This document shows positions 55,149 to 64,000 of a stretch of DNA of 64,000 nucleotides, piece by piece (within the stretch, counting starts at the first letter, position 1; each line of letters starts with the position of its first letter). A program made the position numbers and the translations under genes. Below the pieces are notes generated by a model. It saw only the letters and a program-made list of their open reading frames with translations. It did no database searches and was not told the origin of the DNA. The DNA comes from Limnohabitans lacus (GTDB taxonomy: Bacteria; Pseudomonadota; Gammaproteobacteria; Burkholderiales; Burkholderiaceae_C): positions 282,625-346,624 of the forward strand of contig NZ_JASGBH010000002.1 of the NCBI RefSeq assembly GCF_030053395.1, in the 5' to 3' direction.

Positions 55149-56489
55149 ATGAGCATACGACACTTGTTTCTTGTGGCTGGCCTTTTGGCTTGGGGCGCAG
55201 GCCCCGCCGCCCTGGCGGCCGACGCCCTTGGCCTCTCTTCTGGCTCGTTTTCCGGCCCAACTTCCGACCTCTCCGGAGCGAGCGCTCCGGCCTCTTCTGT
55301 GCTGAGTTTGCAGCAGGTGCTGCAGGCGGCACGCCAAAGCCCTGAGGTTTTGGCCGCCCAGCGCGCCCTGAACGCGGCCCGCGCCGACGTGCTGAGCGCC
55401 GACCGTGCGCCTGCCCCGACCTTGTCTGCGGGCATGTCCTCCATCGATTTGCAAAACGGCGTGGGCAGCGGCTCCTACTGGTCGCAAAAGCGCGTCGACA
55501 AATCCTTGGGCCTGGACTGGACTTGGGAGCGGGGCAACAAGCGTGCCTTGCGCACCGAAGCGGCCGAGCGCAACGCCCAAGCCGCCCAAGCCGACAGCCA
55601 AGACAGCTTGCTGATGCAGCAAATCGGCGCCCAAGCGGCGTTTTATGAGCTGTTGGCCGCACAGCAGCGCCTGCAAGCCGTGCAAGCCATCGCCCAAAGC
55701 GCGGCCCAACTGGCGCACAGCGCCCAGCTGCGCCTGAAGGCCGGTGATTTGTCGGCCCAAGACGCGGCCCGCACACACATTGAAGCCGAACGCGCCCGCG
55801 CCGACGAGCAAAGCGCCGCTCTGGATCGCCAGCAAGCGGCTTGGGCCCTGTCGCAGCGGACCGGCCTGGCCGTGCCCGCAGGCGGCTGGCAAGTGCAAGG
55901 TGACTGGCCCGCCAGTGCCCCCAACACGGTGCCAGCGGATGCTTTGGTGGAGGCCTTGATCGCGCAACGGCCCGACGTGATCGCCGCCCGCGAGCGTGTG
56001 GCCGCTGCGCAAGCGGCCTTGCAATCGGCCCAAGCCCTGCGCCAAGCCGACCCCAGTGTCGGCACCAGCTTTGACCACTTCCCCGGCACATCCACGCGTT
56101 TGCTGGCCTTTCGCGTGTCGATGCCCTTGAATGGCTGGGGCCGCTTTGACGGCGAAATGGCCCGCGCCTTGGCCCAAGAAGAGCAAAGCCGCGACCTGCT
56201 GCAAAAAACCATGCTGCACGCCCGTGCCGACTTGGGGGCCCTGGTGCAAGCCTGGCAAACCAGCGCCCGCCGGCTGAAGATTTATGACGACAGCATCCTG
56301 CCGCAAGCCACGCGCGTGGCGGCACAGGCCGAGACGGCCTACAGCAAAGGTGGCTTGACGCTGACCGATTTGCTGGATGCCCGACGCACCCTCAAGACCA
56401 CCCAACTCGAAGCCTTGGCCGTGCGCAGCGAACACGCCAAAGCCCTGGGCACCTGGCAGTTGCGCTCTGCAGCCCCTGGCACCCGTTGA
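55149..56489 (+). CDS. czcC: TolC-family outer-membrane metal efflux component (CzcC-like)
   Basis: 446 residues. Signal peptide at 1-23 (LVAGLLAWGAGPAALA). Two outer-membrane efflux repeats follow (VLQAARQSPEVLAAQRALNAA near the start, LIAQRPDVIAARERVAAAQAAL in the second half), rich in Ala/Gln coiled-coil helices. It forms the outer channel of a CBA pump. Its stop overlaps the possible upstream start of the adaptor gene. Confidence 0.9.
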   Translation: MSIRHLFLVAGLLAWGAGPAALAADALGLSSGSFSGPTSDLSGASAPASSVLSLQQVLQAARQSPEVLAAQRALNAARADVLSADRAPAPTLSAGMSSIDLQNGVGSGSYWSQKRVDKSLGLDWTWERGNKRALRTEAAERNAQAAQADSQDSLLMQQIGAQAAFYELLAAQQRLQAVQAIAQSAAQLAHSAQLRLKAGDLSAQDAARTHIEAERARADEQSAALDRQQAAWALSQRTGLAVPAGGWQVQGDWPASAPNTVPADALVEALIAQRPDVIAARERVAAAQAALQSAQALRQADPSVGTSFDHFPGTSTRLLAFRVSMPLNGWGRFDGEMARALAQEEQSRDLLQKTMLHARADLGALVQAWQTSARRLKIYDDSILPQATRVAAQAETAYSKGGLTLTDLLDARRTLKTTQLEALAVRSEHAKALGTWQLRSAAPGTR

Positions 56490-56515
56490 ACCCTTTTTCT
56501 GAGCGAGACCTGTCC

Positions 56516-57679
56516 GTGAAAACTTTGCACACCCCCCTGGCCGTTATGGCCTTGGCCGCCCTGACCTTGCTTGGCGCTTGTCAAGACAAACCCGAACCTG
56601 TGGCCGCAGCGCCGCTGCCCATCATCCAGAACAAGCAGCTGCGCTACCCCGCCGGTCACCCCCAGTTGCCCTTGCTGGTGAGCACCGCCGCCACAAAGGC
56701 GCAAAGCATTCAGATCGACTTGCCGGCCAAACTGGTCTGGAACGAAGAGAAAACCCAACGCGTCTACCCCGCGTTTGCCGGACGCGTCACGCGCATCAGC
56801 GCCGATGTCGGACAAACAGTCAAAGCCGGCCAGGTGCTGGCCGAGCTGGCCTCGCCCGAATTTGGCGCCGCACAGGCCGACACCTCGCGCGCCCAAGCCG
56901 ACGCCACCTTGGCCAAATTGGCTTTGCAACGCCAACGTGAATTGTTTGAAGCCGGCGTGGTCGCCCGCAAAGACCTGGAGCAAGCCGAGGCCGAAGCTGC
57001 ACGCAGCCAAGCCGAGGTGGCCCGTGCCCAAGCGCGCACCAGCCTGTATGGCAGCGGCACTGGCGTGAACATGCAACTGGGCCTGCGCAGCGACATGGCC
57101 GGCGTGGTGGTCGAGCGCAACCTCAACCCCGGCCAAGAAGTGCGCCCAGACAGCGCCGCCACCCCTTTGTTTGTGGTGTCCGATCCGAGCGTGCTGTGGG
57201 TGTCCATCGATGCGCAAGAAGGCGACTTGAAAGACCTGCGCCCTGGCGCCAAAGTCAGCCTCAACGTGGCCAATGGCCCCGAGCAAAGCATGACCGCCAC
57301 CATCAGCGCCGTGACCGATCAGATCGACCCGAGCACCCGCACCATCAAAATCCGCGCCACGGTGGCCAACCCCCAGCGTTGGTTGAAAAATGAAATGCTG
57401 GCCAAAGTGCGTTACCAGCGCCAGGTGGACAACAGCATCGAAGTGCCCGCCTCGGCCGTGTTTTTGCGCGGCAACCAGCACTATGTGTTTGTGCAAAGCC
57501 AGGCCGGTGTTTTTGAGCCGCGCGATGTGAAGGTCGCCTACGAGGGCGCTCAACGGGTCTTGCTCAGCGAGGGCCTCCAAGAAGGTGAGCAAGTGGTCAG
57601 CCAAAACGGCTTGCTGCTGGCGCGGGAGTTGCGGATTGCCCAGGAAGCCGCCCACGCTGCTGAGCCAAGCAAACCATGA
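56516..57679 (+). CDS. czcB: RND metal efflux adaptor (CzcB/CusB-like)
   Basis: 387 residues. A short signal with lipobox LLGAC suggests lipid anchoring at Cys20 or so. Typical adaptor pattern: RVYPAFAGRVTRISADVG, helical hairpin, and VVVERNLNPGQEVRPDS, with RTIKIRATVANP late. The start is taken as GTG at 56516, which gives the compact signal; TTG at 56486 would add ten residues. Its stop overlaps the czcA start by four bases. Confidence 0.9.
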   Translation: MKTLHTPLAVMALAALTLLGACQDKPEPVAAAPLPIIQNKQLRYPAGHPQLPLLVSTAATKAQSIQIDLPAKLVWNEEKTQRVYPAFAGRVTRISADVGQTVKAGQVLAELASPEFGAAQADTSRAQADATLAKLALQRQRELFEAGVVARKDLEQAEAEAARSQAEVARAQARTSLYGSGTGVNMQLGLRSDMAGVVVERNLNPGQEVRPDSAATPLFVVSDPSVLWVSIDAQEGDLKDLRPGAKVSLNVANGPEQSMTATISAVTDQIDPSTRTIKIRATVANPQRWLKNEMLAKVRYQRQVDNSIEVPASAVFLRGNQHYVFVQSQAGVFEPRDVKVAYEGAQRVLLSEGLQEGEQVVSQNGLLLARELRIAQEAAHAAEPSKP

Positions 57680-60600
57680 AAAAGCTCATCCATTACGCCC
57701 TGAACCAGCCGCTGTTCATCGTGCTGGGCACGCTGCTGTTTGTGATGTCGGGTGTCATCGCCTTCAAAAACCTGTCGGTCGAAGCCTTCCCCGATGTGAC
57801 CGACACCCAAGTGACCGTGATTGCCCTGTACCCCGGCCGTGCGGCAGAAGAGGTGGAAAAGCAGGTCACCTTGCCGATTGAGGTGGCCTTGGCCGGCCTG
57901 CCCAATTCGATCCGCGTGTTCTCGCACACCCAATTCGGTTTGTCGTTCACCGTGGTCACCTACAACGACAACGCCGATGTGAACATCGTGCGCCAGCAAG
58001 TCAATGAACGCCTGCGCGGCGTGGACCTGCCGCCGGGCGTGGAGGCCAACATCGCCCCCAACGCCACGCCGGTGGGCGAGGTCATGCGCTACCGCCTGCG
58101 CGGTGATGGGCAAACCACCACCGAACTGCGCACCTTGCAAGACTGGGTGGTCGAACGCGGCTTGCGCCAAGTGCCTGGCGTGGCCGATGTGGTGGCCATG
58201 GGCGGCTTCATCAAGCAGTACGAAGTGCAGCCCGATCTGGAAAAACTGCGCGCCCACAAGCTGACGTTCCAAAACCTGATGGACGCCTTGGGCCGTGGCA
58301 ACTCGAACGCAGGCGGCAGCTACGTTGCACAAGGGCTGCAGCAGTTTGCCATCCGAGGCATCGGCCTTTTGCGCTCGCCCGAAGAAATCGGGCAAGTGGT
58401 GGTGGCCTCGCGCCATGGCACGCCCATCTTGGTGCGCGATGTGGCACAAGTCAAAATCGGTGCCGTGCCGCGCCTGGGCACTGTGGGTCAAGACAACGAC
58501 AACGATGTGGTCACCGGCATTGTGGTCATGCGCAAAGGCGAAAACCCCAGCGTGGTCCTCAAAGGCGTGAAGGAAAAAATCAACGAGCTCAACAGCCGGG
58601 GCCTGCCGCAAGGCGTGGAGATTGCCCCCTTTTACGACCGCGCTTGGCTGATGGACAAAACCCTGACCACGGTGTTCAAAAACCTGGTCGAGGGCGCCTT
58701 GCTGGTGTCCTTGGTGCTCTACATTTTTCTGTCCAATCTGCGCGCCAGCCTGGCGGTGGTTGCCGTCATCCCCTTGGCCTTGTTGGCCACCTTCATGGGG
58801 CTGAAAATCATGGGCGTGCCCGCCAACTTGCTGAGTCTGGGCGCGATGGACTTCGGCATCATCGTGGACGGGGCGGTGATCGTGATTGAAAACATCATGC
58901 ACCGTCTGGCCGAGCGTGGCGAAGGCATGAACGAAAAAGAACGCAAGACCCTGATCACCGAGGCGACCAACGAGGTGGGGCGTCCCACGCTGTTCTCGAT
59001 GCTGATCATCATTGCGGCGCACATCCCGATCTTTGCCTTGCAGCGCCATGAAGGCCGCATCTTCCAGCCCATGGCCTTGTCGGTCACGGCCGCCTTGATC
59101 GGGGCGCTGGTGTTTTCATTGACGCTGGTGCCACTGCTGGCCTATTGGATGCTGCGCAAAGGCCTGCCCCACCATGACAACAAAGTGGTGGCCAAGTCCA
59201 AACAGATTTACACCCCCATCTTGAATTGGGCGCTGGCGCATCGCCGCCATGTGGTGGGCATCGCCTTGGCGTGTTTTGCCATGGCCATGGTCGCCGCGTC
59301 GCGGCTGGGCTCGGAGTTCTTGCCCGAACTCAACGAAGGCACGATCTGGGTGAACGTGCGTTTGCCCGCCAGCGTGGCCAACGACGAGGCCACGCGCATT
59401 TTGAGCGACATCCGCAAAACCTTACGCTCTGTGCCCGAGGTCCGCACCACCGTGTCCAAGGCCGGCCAACCCGAGGACGGCACCGACCCCAAAACCATCA
59501 GCATGGCCGAGGTCTTTGTGGACTTGAAGCCACCAACGCAGTGGCGCAAAGGCCTGACGCGCGAGAAGCTGATCGAAGAAATGGACCAAGCGGTGTCGGC
59601 ATTGCCGGGGATGGAGCCAACGTTCTCGCAACCGATCCGTGACAACGTGCTCGAATCGATCTCCCAAATCGACGGGCAGATCGTGATCAAGATTGCGGGT
59701 GACGACCTGACCGTCCTCAAGCAAACGGCCGAGGCCATCGAGCGCGAAATCAAACAGGTCAAAGGCGTCAGCCGGGCCGAGATTGACCGTCAAGGCGAGT
59801 TGCCCCAGTTGCTCATCAACATCCAACGTGAGCAAGCCGCACGCTACGGGCTGAATGTGGGCGATGTGCAAGACGTGATCGAAGCCGCGCTGGCCGGCAA
59901 GGGCGCCACCACCCTGTGGGACGGCGAACGGCGCTTCGATGTGGCCGTGCGCTTGCCGCAAGAGCGGCGCAACATTTCCGAGCTGGCCGCGATCCCGATT
60001 CCCACGCCCGATGGTGGTTATGTGAGCCTGGGTGCTGTGAGCAAGATCGAGCAAACCAGCGGCGCGATGAACATCGCCCGCGAATCGGGTCGCCGCACCA
60101 TGGCCATCGGCATCTTCATCAAGGGCCGCGACATGGGCTCGGTGGTGGGTGACATGAAGCAACGCGTTCAAAAAAACGTGAAGATCCCCGCCAACTATGT
60201 GGTGAACTGGTCCGGTGAATTCGAAAACCAAGAACGCGCCATGCAGCGCTTGAGCGTGGTGGTGCCGATCTCGCTGTTGCTGATCTTCGTTTTGCTGTTC
60301 GATGCCTTCAGTTCGTTCAAGAGCGCCGCGCTGATCCTGATCAACGTGCCTCTGGCCTTGATCGGTGGGTTTGTGGCCTTGTGGATTTTCAACATCCCGC
60401 TGTCGGTGTCTGCGGCCATTGGCTTCATCGCGCTGTCAGGCCAAGCGGTGCTCAACGGTGTGGTGATGCTGTCGGTATTCCAACAGCTGCGCAATGCCGG
60501 CCACACGGTGCTGGAAGCGGTCAAAGAGGGTGCTTTGCAGCGCCTGCGCACCGTGCTGATGACCGCCATGTTGGCGGCGCTGGGTCTCTTGCCCATGGCC

Positions 60601-60759
60601 ATGAGCCACGACATCGGCTCTGAAACCCAGCGGCCTTTGGCCATCGTGGTGATCGGCGGCTTGTTCACCGCCACCTTGCTGACCCTGCTGGTCTTGCCGG
60701 TGCTGTATGTGGCTTGGTTCAAGGACCGCACACACCCACACACATCCAACGCGCACTGA
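57676..60759 (+). CDS. czcA: Heavy-metal RND efflux permease (CzcA-type HME-RND)
   Basis: 1027 residues with 12 membrane helices and two periplasmic loops. Helix 4 carries MDFGIIVDGAVIVIEN with Asp392, Asp398 and Glu405, the proton-relay signature of divalent-cation pumps (Co/Zn/Cd or Ni) rather than the CusA monovalent form. The N-terminus SVEAFPDVTDTQV is classic HME. It drives metal out of the periplasm in exchange for protons. Which metal is served cannot be read from the sequence. A terminator follows. Confidence 0.93.
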   Translation: MKKLIHYALNQPLFIVLGTLLFVMSGVIAFKNLSVEAFPDVTDTQVTVIALYPGRAAEEVEKQVTLPIEVALAGLPNSIRVFSHTQFGLSFTVVTYNDNADVNIVRQQVNERLRGVDLPPGVEANIAPNATPVGEVMRYRLRGDGQTTTELRTLQDWVVERGLRQVPGVADVVAMGGFIKQYEVQPDLEKLRAHKLTFQNLMDALGRGNSNAGGSYVAQGLQQFAIRGIGLLRSPEEIGQVVVASRHGTPILVRDVAQVKIGAVPRLGTVGQDNDNDVVTGIVVMRKGENPSVVLKGVKEKINELNSRGLPQGVEIAPFYDRAWLMDKTLTTVFKNLVEGALLVSLVLYIFLSNLRASLAVVAVIPLALLATFMGLKIMGVPANLLSLGAMDFGIIVDGAVIVIENIMHRLAERGEGMNEKERKTLITEATNEVGRPTLFSMLIIIAAHIPIFALQRHEGRIFQPMALSVTAALIGALVFSLTLVPLLAYWMLRKGLPHHDNKVVAKSKQIYTPILNWALAHRRHVVGIALACFAMAMVAASRLGSEFLPELNEGTIWVNVRLPASVANDEATRILSDIRKTLRSVPEVRTTVSKAGQPEDGTDPKTISMAEVFVDLKPPTQWRKGLTREKLIEEMDQAVSALPGMEPTFSQPIRDNVLESISQIDGQIVIKIAGDDLTVLKQTAEAIEREIKQVKGVSRAEIDRQGELPQLLINIQREQAARYGLNVGDVQDVIEAALAGKGATTLWDGERRFDVAVRLPQERRNISELAAIPIPTPDGGYVSLGAVSKIEQTSGAMNIARESGRRTMAIGIFIKGRDMGSVVGDMKQRVQKNVKIPANYVVNWSGEFENQERAMQRLSVVVPISLLLIFVLLFDAFSSFKSAALILINVPLALIGGFVALWIFNIPLSVSAAIGFIALSGQAVLNGVVMLSVFQQLRNAGHTVLEAVKEGALQRLRTVLMTAMLAALGLLPMAMSHDIGSETQRPLAIVVIGGLFTATLLTLLVLPVLYVAWFKDRTHPHTSNAH

Positions 60760-60788
60760 CGGGTGCACAAAGCAGTGCATTGACCCAG

Positions 60789-60815
60789 AGCCCGGCCTCG
60801 CGCCGGGCTTTTTTT
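60789..60815 (+). terminator. Rho-independent terminator of the metal efflux operon
   Basis: A perfect 8-base-pair stem (AGCCCGGC at 60789-60796, GCCGGGCT at 60802-60809) with a 5-base loop merges into seven T residues (60809-60815). It lies 29 bases after the czcA stop and abuts the stop of the convergent hemerythrin gene. Confidence 0.92.
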
Positions 60816-61396
60816 CAGCCCAAACCAATCGGCGCAGGTGCCCGCATCACGATCAGGCTGAACAGTTTTTCATACGCCTGCGTGGGGGCGTGGTGACCCG
60901 TGAGCGGGTCGGCGTTTTCTGCAAACGCGGCATCCAACAAGCGCCAATCATCTTCGCTAAGGCTGCGCTCGGCCTCGGGCAAGATGACGGTTTCTTCCAG
61001 TCGCATGTGCTCCAAATAGAAGTCCACGTACTTGTGAAAGGCTTCTTCAAATGCCTGGCGTCGGCTGGCGCCCAAGAGCTCCCAAGACAACAACAGGTGC
61101 TGCAAGTCGCGTGCCGCTTTCTCGCTGTACAGGTGATCGCGCTCGAGTTTGTCCACCGCGCCCATCACCTTGGGTGAGGCCTTGACGACCTTGGGAAACA
61201 GCAGGTTCGATTCCTTGGGGTGGTGCAGGCGCTCGGGGAATTCGTCGATGTAAAAAAGCATGGCCCGCACAACGTCGAAGAAGTTGCGCCGGTCGTCGCT
61301 GGGGCCGCGTTCGATCATCATGCGCATGGACTGCAACATGGCGGCCAGGCTGGCGTGTTCATCGCGGATGGTGGTCAAGCTGCTGTGCTTGTTCAT
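60815..61396 (-). CDS. Hemerythrin-domain protein
   Basis: 193 residues. The four-helix diiron fold shows the histidine/glutamate ligand pattern: IRDEHASL, HHPKESNLLFP, LERDHLYSE and YLEHMRLEETVILP, spaced as in bacterial hemerythrin-like proteins. It may bind oxygen, nitric oxide or iron. Starts MNKHSSLTT at 61396; a five-residue extension is rejected. It sits between the metal efflux operon and copA, and its partners are unknown. Confidence 0.9.
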   Translation of the reverse strand: MNKHSSLTTIRDEHASLAAMLQSMRMMIERGPSDDRRNFFDVVRAMLFYIDEFPERLHHPKESNLLFPKVVKASPKVMGAVDKLERDHLYSEKAARDLQHLLLSWELLGASRRQAFEEAFHKYVDFYLEHMRLEETVILPEAERSLSEDDWRLLDAAFAENADPLTGHHAPTQAYEKLFSLIVMRAPAPIGLG

Positions 61397-61487
61397 GGTT
61401 CTGATCTCCAATTCAACGAAGACCAGTTTGCCGGCAAGCGGGCTTGGATGCCCTGACTTGGGTCAAGACATCGTCAATGGCTTGGGC

Positions 61488-63701
61488 TCAGTGCTGGCGG
61501 GGTTTCCAGCGCTTGAGCAGCAGGGCATTGCTCATGACGCTGACCGAGCTGAGCGCCATGGCGCCACCGGCGATCACCGGGTTGAGGTAGCCCATGGCCG
61601 CCAGCGGAATGCCGGCCACGTTGTAGGCGAAGGCCCAAAACAGGTTTTGCCGGATCTTGGCCACGGTGCGCGCCGAGATGTCGAGGGCATCGCCCACCAA
61701 GGCCACATCGCCCCGCATGAGGGTGATGCCTGCGGCATGCATGGCCACATCGGTGCCATTGCCCATGGCCAAGCCCACATCGGCGGCCGCCAAGGCCGGT
61801 GCATCGTTGACGCCATCGCCCACCATGGCCACGATGCGGCCACCTTCGCGCAGTTTTTGGACCTGCGCCGCCTTGTCGCCCGGCAACACATCGGCCAGCA
61901 CTTCACCGTCTTCAGGGCGCAAGCCCAGCCTGCGGGCCATGGCCTCGGCTGCGGCTTGGTTGTCGCCAGAGATCATCACCAGTTTCAAGCCTCGCGCGCG
62001 CAACGCGGCCAAGGCTTCCTGTGCGCCCGCCTTGGGCTCGTCGCCAAAGGCCATGAGCAACACACCTTGCACCCCATGGGGGCCGCGCTCGGCCAGCGCC
62101 GACAAGGTGGCCCCCTGCGCATGGAGCCTCTGGATGTCTTCGGCCCACATGGCGCTGTCCATGCCTTCTTGCGCCAGCCAACGCAAACTGCCCAGCAGCA
62201 GTTGGCGGCCTTCGACACGCGCTTGCACGCCGCGCCCGGGCACCGCCGCCAAGTCTTCGGGGACTTGCAGGTTCAGGCTTTGCGCTTTGGCGGCCTGCAA
62301 CACCGCACGGGCCAAGGGATGTTCGCTGCCGCTTTGCACACTGGCCGCCCAAGCCAAGGCGGTGGCCGGCTCATGGCCCGGTGCGGGCACTTGCGCAATC
62401 AAGCGAGGCTGGCCCACGGTGAGTGTGCCGGTCTTGTCAAACGCCACGGTCTGCACGCGGTGGGCCATTTCCAGCGCCTGGGCGTCCTTGATCAAGATGC
62501 CGTGCTTGGCCGCCACACCCGTGCCCGCCATGATGGCCACGGGTGTGGCCAAGCCCAAAGCACAGGGGCAAGCGATGACCAAGACCGCCACCGCATGGAT
62601 GAGAGCGGACTCGAAACTGGCGCCCATGAACAGCCATGCGCCCAAGGTCAACACCGCCACCACCAAAACGACCGGCACAAACACCTCGGCCACTTTGTCC
62701 ACCAAGCGCTGAATGGGCGCCTTGGCCGCTTGTGCGTCTTCCACCAAGCGAATGATGCGTGACAAAACGGTTTCATGGCCCACCGCCGTCACGCGCATCA
62801 GGACGCGACCATCGCCATTGATCGAGCCCCCCGTCAATGCCGCACCCATGCTTTTGACGACCGGCAGGGGCTCGCCCGTCAGCATGGATTCGTCCACCTG
62901 GGTCTGGCCTTCGATGAGTTCACCGTCCAATGGGAAGCGCTCGCCTGGACGGACGGCCAACAAGTCCCCCACCAGAATTTCTGCCACGGGCACATCGACT
63001 TCGCCTTCGTCACTCATCCAGTGGGCTTTGTCGGGGCGCAAGGCATGCAAGGCCCGGATGGCTTCGGTGGTTTGGCGTTTGGCACGGGCCTCCAGCCATT
63101 TGCCCAACAAGACCAAGGTGATGACCACGGCCGAACCTTCGAAGTACAGATGAGGCGCATGGCCCTCATGGGCGTTGAGCCACAGCCAGACCGACAGCAA
63201 CCAGCCTGCGCTGGTGCCCAGCGACACCAGCAGATCCATATTGCCTGTCATGGCCTTGAGTGCGTGCCAACCGGCTTTGTAAAAACGCGCGCCCAAAATG
63301 AACTGCACGGGCGTGGCCAATGCAAACTGCAGCCATGCCGGCAGCATCCAATGCTGACCGAATGCATCCCCCACCATGGGCAGCACCAAGGGCGCTGACA
63401 ACACCAAGCCCCAGGCCACCGGGGCAAAGCCTGCCCAAGCTGTTGTGGGCGATGCGGTTTCAACCGCTTCAGCGGTCAAGGGCTCATACCCTGCATCCCG
63501 GATGGCGCGGCGCAAACGGGCATCGGTCACCTCGGAAGATTGCACGGTGATGCGGGCCGATTCGGTGGCCAGATTGACGGTGGCCGATGCAACACCCGGC
63601 ACTTTGTTCAAGGCTTTTTCAACCCGCGCCACACACGACGCGCAAGTCATGCCGCCAATGCCGATGTCGATCGTGGTTGCTTCGGGCTTGATATAAGTCA
63701 T
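61488..63701 (-). CDS. copA: Copper-exporting P-type ATPase
   Basis: 737 residues. One N-terminal heavy-metal domain with GMTCASC (Cys20, Cys23). The membrane metal site is CPC at 378-380 ([13 protein letters not shown]). Phosphorylation aspartate Asp422 in [13 protein letters not shown] in the nucleotide domain, and [10 protein letters not shown]. Helix 7 has [10 protein letters not shown] and helix 8 [10 protein letters not shown], the Tyr-Asn and Met-Ser-Ser residues typical of Cu(I) pumps. It exports Cu(I) from the cytoplasm. Divergent copZ shares its promoter region. Confidence 0.94.
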   Translation of the reverse strand: MTYIKPEATTIDIGIGGMTCASCVARVEKALNKVPGVASATVNLATESARITVQSSEVTDARLRRAIRDAGYEPLTAEAVETASPTTAWAGFAPVAWGLVLSAPLVLPMVGDAFGQHWMLPAWLQFALATPVQFILGARFYKAGWHALKAMTGNMDLLVSLGTSAGWLLSVWLWLNAHEGHAPHLYFEGSAVVITLVLLGKWLEARAKRQTTEAIRALHALRPDKAHWMSDEGEVDVPVAEILVGDLLAVRPGERFPLDGELIEGQTQVDESMLTGEPLPVVKSMGAALTGGSINGDGRVLMRVTAVGHETVLSRIIRLVEDAQAAKAPIQRLVDKVAEVFVPVVLVVAVLTLGAWLFMGASFESALIHAVAVLVIACPCALGLATPVAIMAGTGVAAKHGILIKDAQALEMAHRVQTVAFDKTGTLTVGQPRLIAQVPAPGHEPATALAWAASVQSGSEHPLARAVLQAAKAQSLNLQVPEDLAAVPGRGVQARVEGRQLLLGSLRWLAQEGMDSAMWAEDIQRLHAQGATLSALAERGPHGVQGVLLMAFGDEPKAGAQEALAALRARGLKLVMISGDNQAAAEAMARRLGLRPEDGEVLADVLPGDKAAQVQKLREGGRIVAMVGDGVNDAPALAAADVGLAMGNGTDVAMHAAGITLMRGDVALVGDALDISARTVAKIRQNLFWAFAYNVAGIPLAAMGYLNPVIAGGAMALSSVSVMSNALLLKRWKPRQH

Positions 63702-63766
63702 GTCTTGTGGGCTGTTATGAACTATGCTTTGAGCATACCCATCCGGGTTTAGCTGAAAGTGACATC
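63702..63766. promoter_or_regulatory. Shared copA/copZ promoter region with a small dyad
   Basis: The 65-base gap between divergent copA and copZ contains ACCC-ATCC-GGGT (63737-63748). On the plus strand it lies downstream of a TTGAGC hexamer (63729-63734), in the position where MerR/CueR-type regulators bind the long spacer. The half-sites are short and the -10 is not clear, so a CueR box is only a possibility. No regulator gene is seen here. Confidence 0.35.
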
Positions 63767-63964
63767 ATGAACCAAATTTTCACGGTCGAGGGCATGACTT
63801 GTGGGCACTGCGAAAAAGCCGTGACCAAGGCTTTGTTGGCGCTGGACGCACAAGCCAAGGTGGTGATCGATCGCGCGCAAAACAAAGTGCAAGTAGAGTC
63901 TGACAAAACCCGCGAAGCCTTGGCCCAGGCCATCGCCGACGAAGGCTACCGCGTCGCCGCTTGA
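63767..63964 (+). CDS. copZ: CopZ-like copper chaperone
   Basis: 65 residues, one heavy-metal-associated domain with the metal pair Cys12 and Cys15 in EGMTCGHCEKAV. It ferries Cu(I) to CopA. The ATG at 63767 gives the canonical MNQIFTVEG start; a longer frame from 63707 runs through the promoter and is rejected. Confidence 0.93.
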   Translation: MNQIFTVEGMTCGHCEKAVTKALLALDAQAKVVIDRAQNKVQVESDKTREALAQAIADEGYRVAA

Positions 63965-63988
63965 TTTTTTAACCGCAAGGAGTTTTCC

Positions 63989-64000
63989 ATGACAACCAAC
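63989..64000 (+). CDS. Start of an unidentified gene, cut off by the window edge
   Basis: ATG at 63989 is preceded by AAGGAG at 63977-63982, a full-strength ribosome site with good spacing, and lies 24 bases after copZ. Only four codons (MTTN) are visible. The position suggests co-transcription with copZ; no identity can be given. Confidence 0.6.

Noticed and set aside
61260..62762. Open frame opposite copA
   Set aside because: Covers conserved copA motifs on the other strand; no homology is recognised.

Overview
The window looks like a chromosomal segment of a GC-rich beta-proteobacterium, order Burkholderiales and probably family Comamonadaceae (a Limnohabitans/Rhodoferax/Acidovorax-like relative). 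This rests on gene content and order (recA-recX, type-2 argC, sucCD, TerC, pilin, O-linked glycosylase, moaC, M48 protease, DUF3717/DUF1289, yaeQ, purB) and on protein flavour. The taxonomic call is an inference. Coding density is very high. No tRNA, rRNA, CRISPR array, transposase or integrase was recognised. Many starts were moved inward from the longest open frame, using ribosome sites, signal peptides and overlaps.

Layout. 1-1.4 kb: 3'-truncated TpsB outer-membrane transporter (minus). 1.6-7.1 kb: topoisomerase III with a C-terminal SWIB domain (minus), divergent across an alternating purine-pyrimidine tract from a SET-domain protein with a lysine-rich tail, then birA, a small anchored protein and a beta-class GST. 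7.1-12.6 kb: TctDE-like two-component system, MarR regulator, recA-recX with a LexA-like box, argC. 12.8-17.8 kb: sucCD, a TerC-family protein, type IV pilin and a PglL-like pilin glycosylase separated by a terminator. 17.9-21.3 kb: two secreted caspase-like proteins arranged tail to tail. 21.4-27.8 kb: moaC, M48 protease, a second TerC protein behind a yybP-ykoY (Mn2+) riboswitch, DUF3717/DUF1289, yaeQ, purB, GST.

27.8-34.9 kb: a tightly overlapping minus-strand operon: periplasmic glutathione peroxidase, FAD amine-oxidase-like protein, DUF1365, CFA-synthase-like methyltransferase, chalcone-isomerase-like protein, DUF3833 lipoprotein, SDR and an NTF2-like protein. It is probably a stress-linked membrane fatty-acid modification pathway. 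The CFA-like enzyme has lost two of the five bicarbonate ligands known for E. coli Cfa, which hints at methylation without ring closure. 34.9-39.1 kb: an RND efflux pair without an outer-membrane channel. 39.2-50.7 kb: glnE, then divergently yhdP, a DctSR-like two-component system and an NlpC/P60 lipoprotein in an overlapping chain, then a 44-residue membrane protein whose start codon overlaps that of mltA on the other strand.

50.7-53 kb: YkgJ-type cysteine cluster protein, class II aldolase, old-yellow-enzyme reductase. 53-64 kb: a metal-handling region. A two-component system is divergent from a heavy-metal RND efflux operon (CzcCBA type, with the DFG-D-E proton-relay signature), followed by a hemerythrin protein, a copper P-type ATPase and a divergent CopZ-like chaperone. 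The last bases start another gene.
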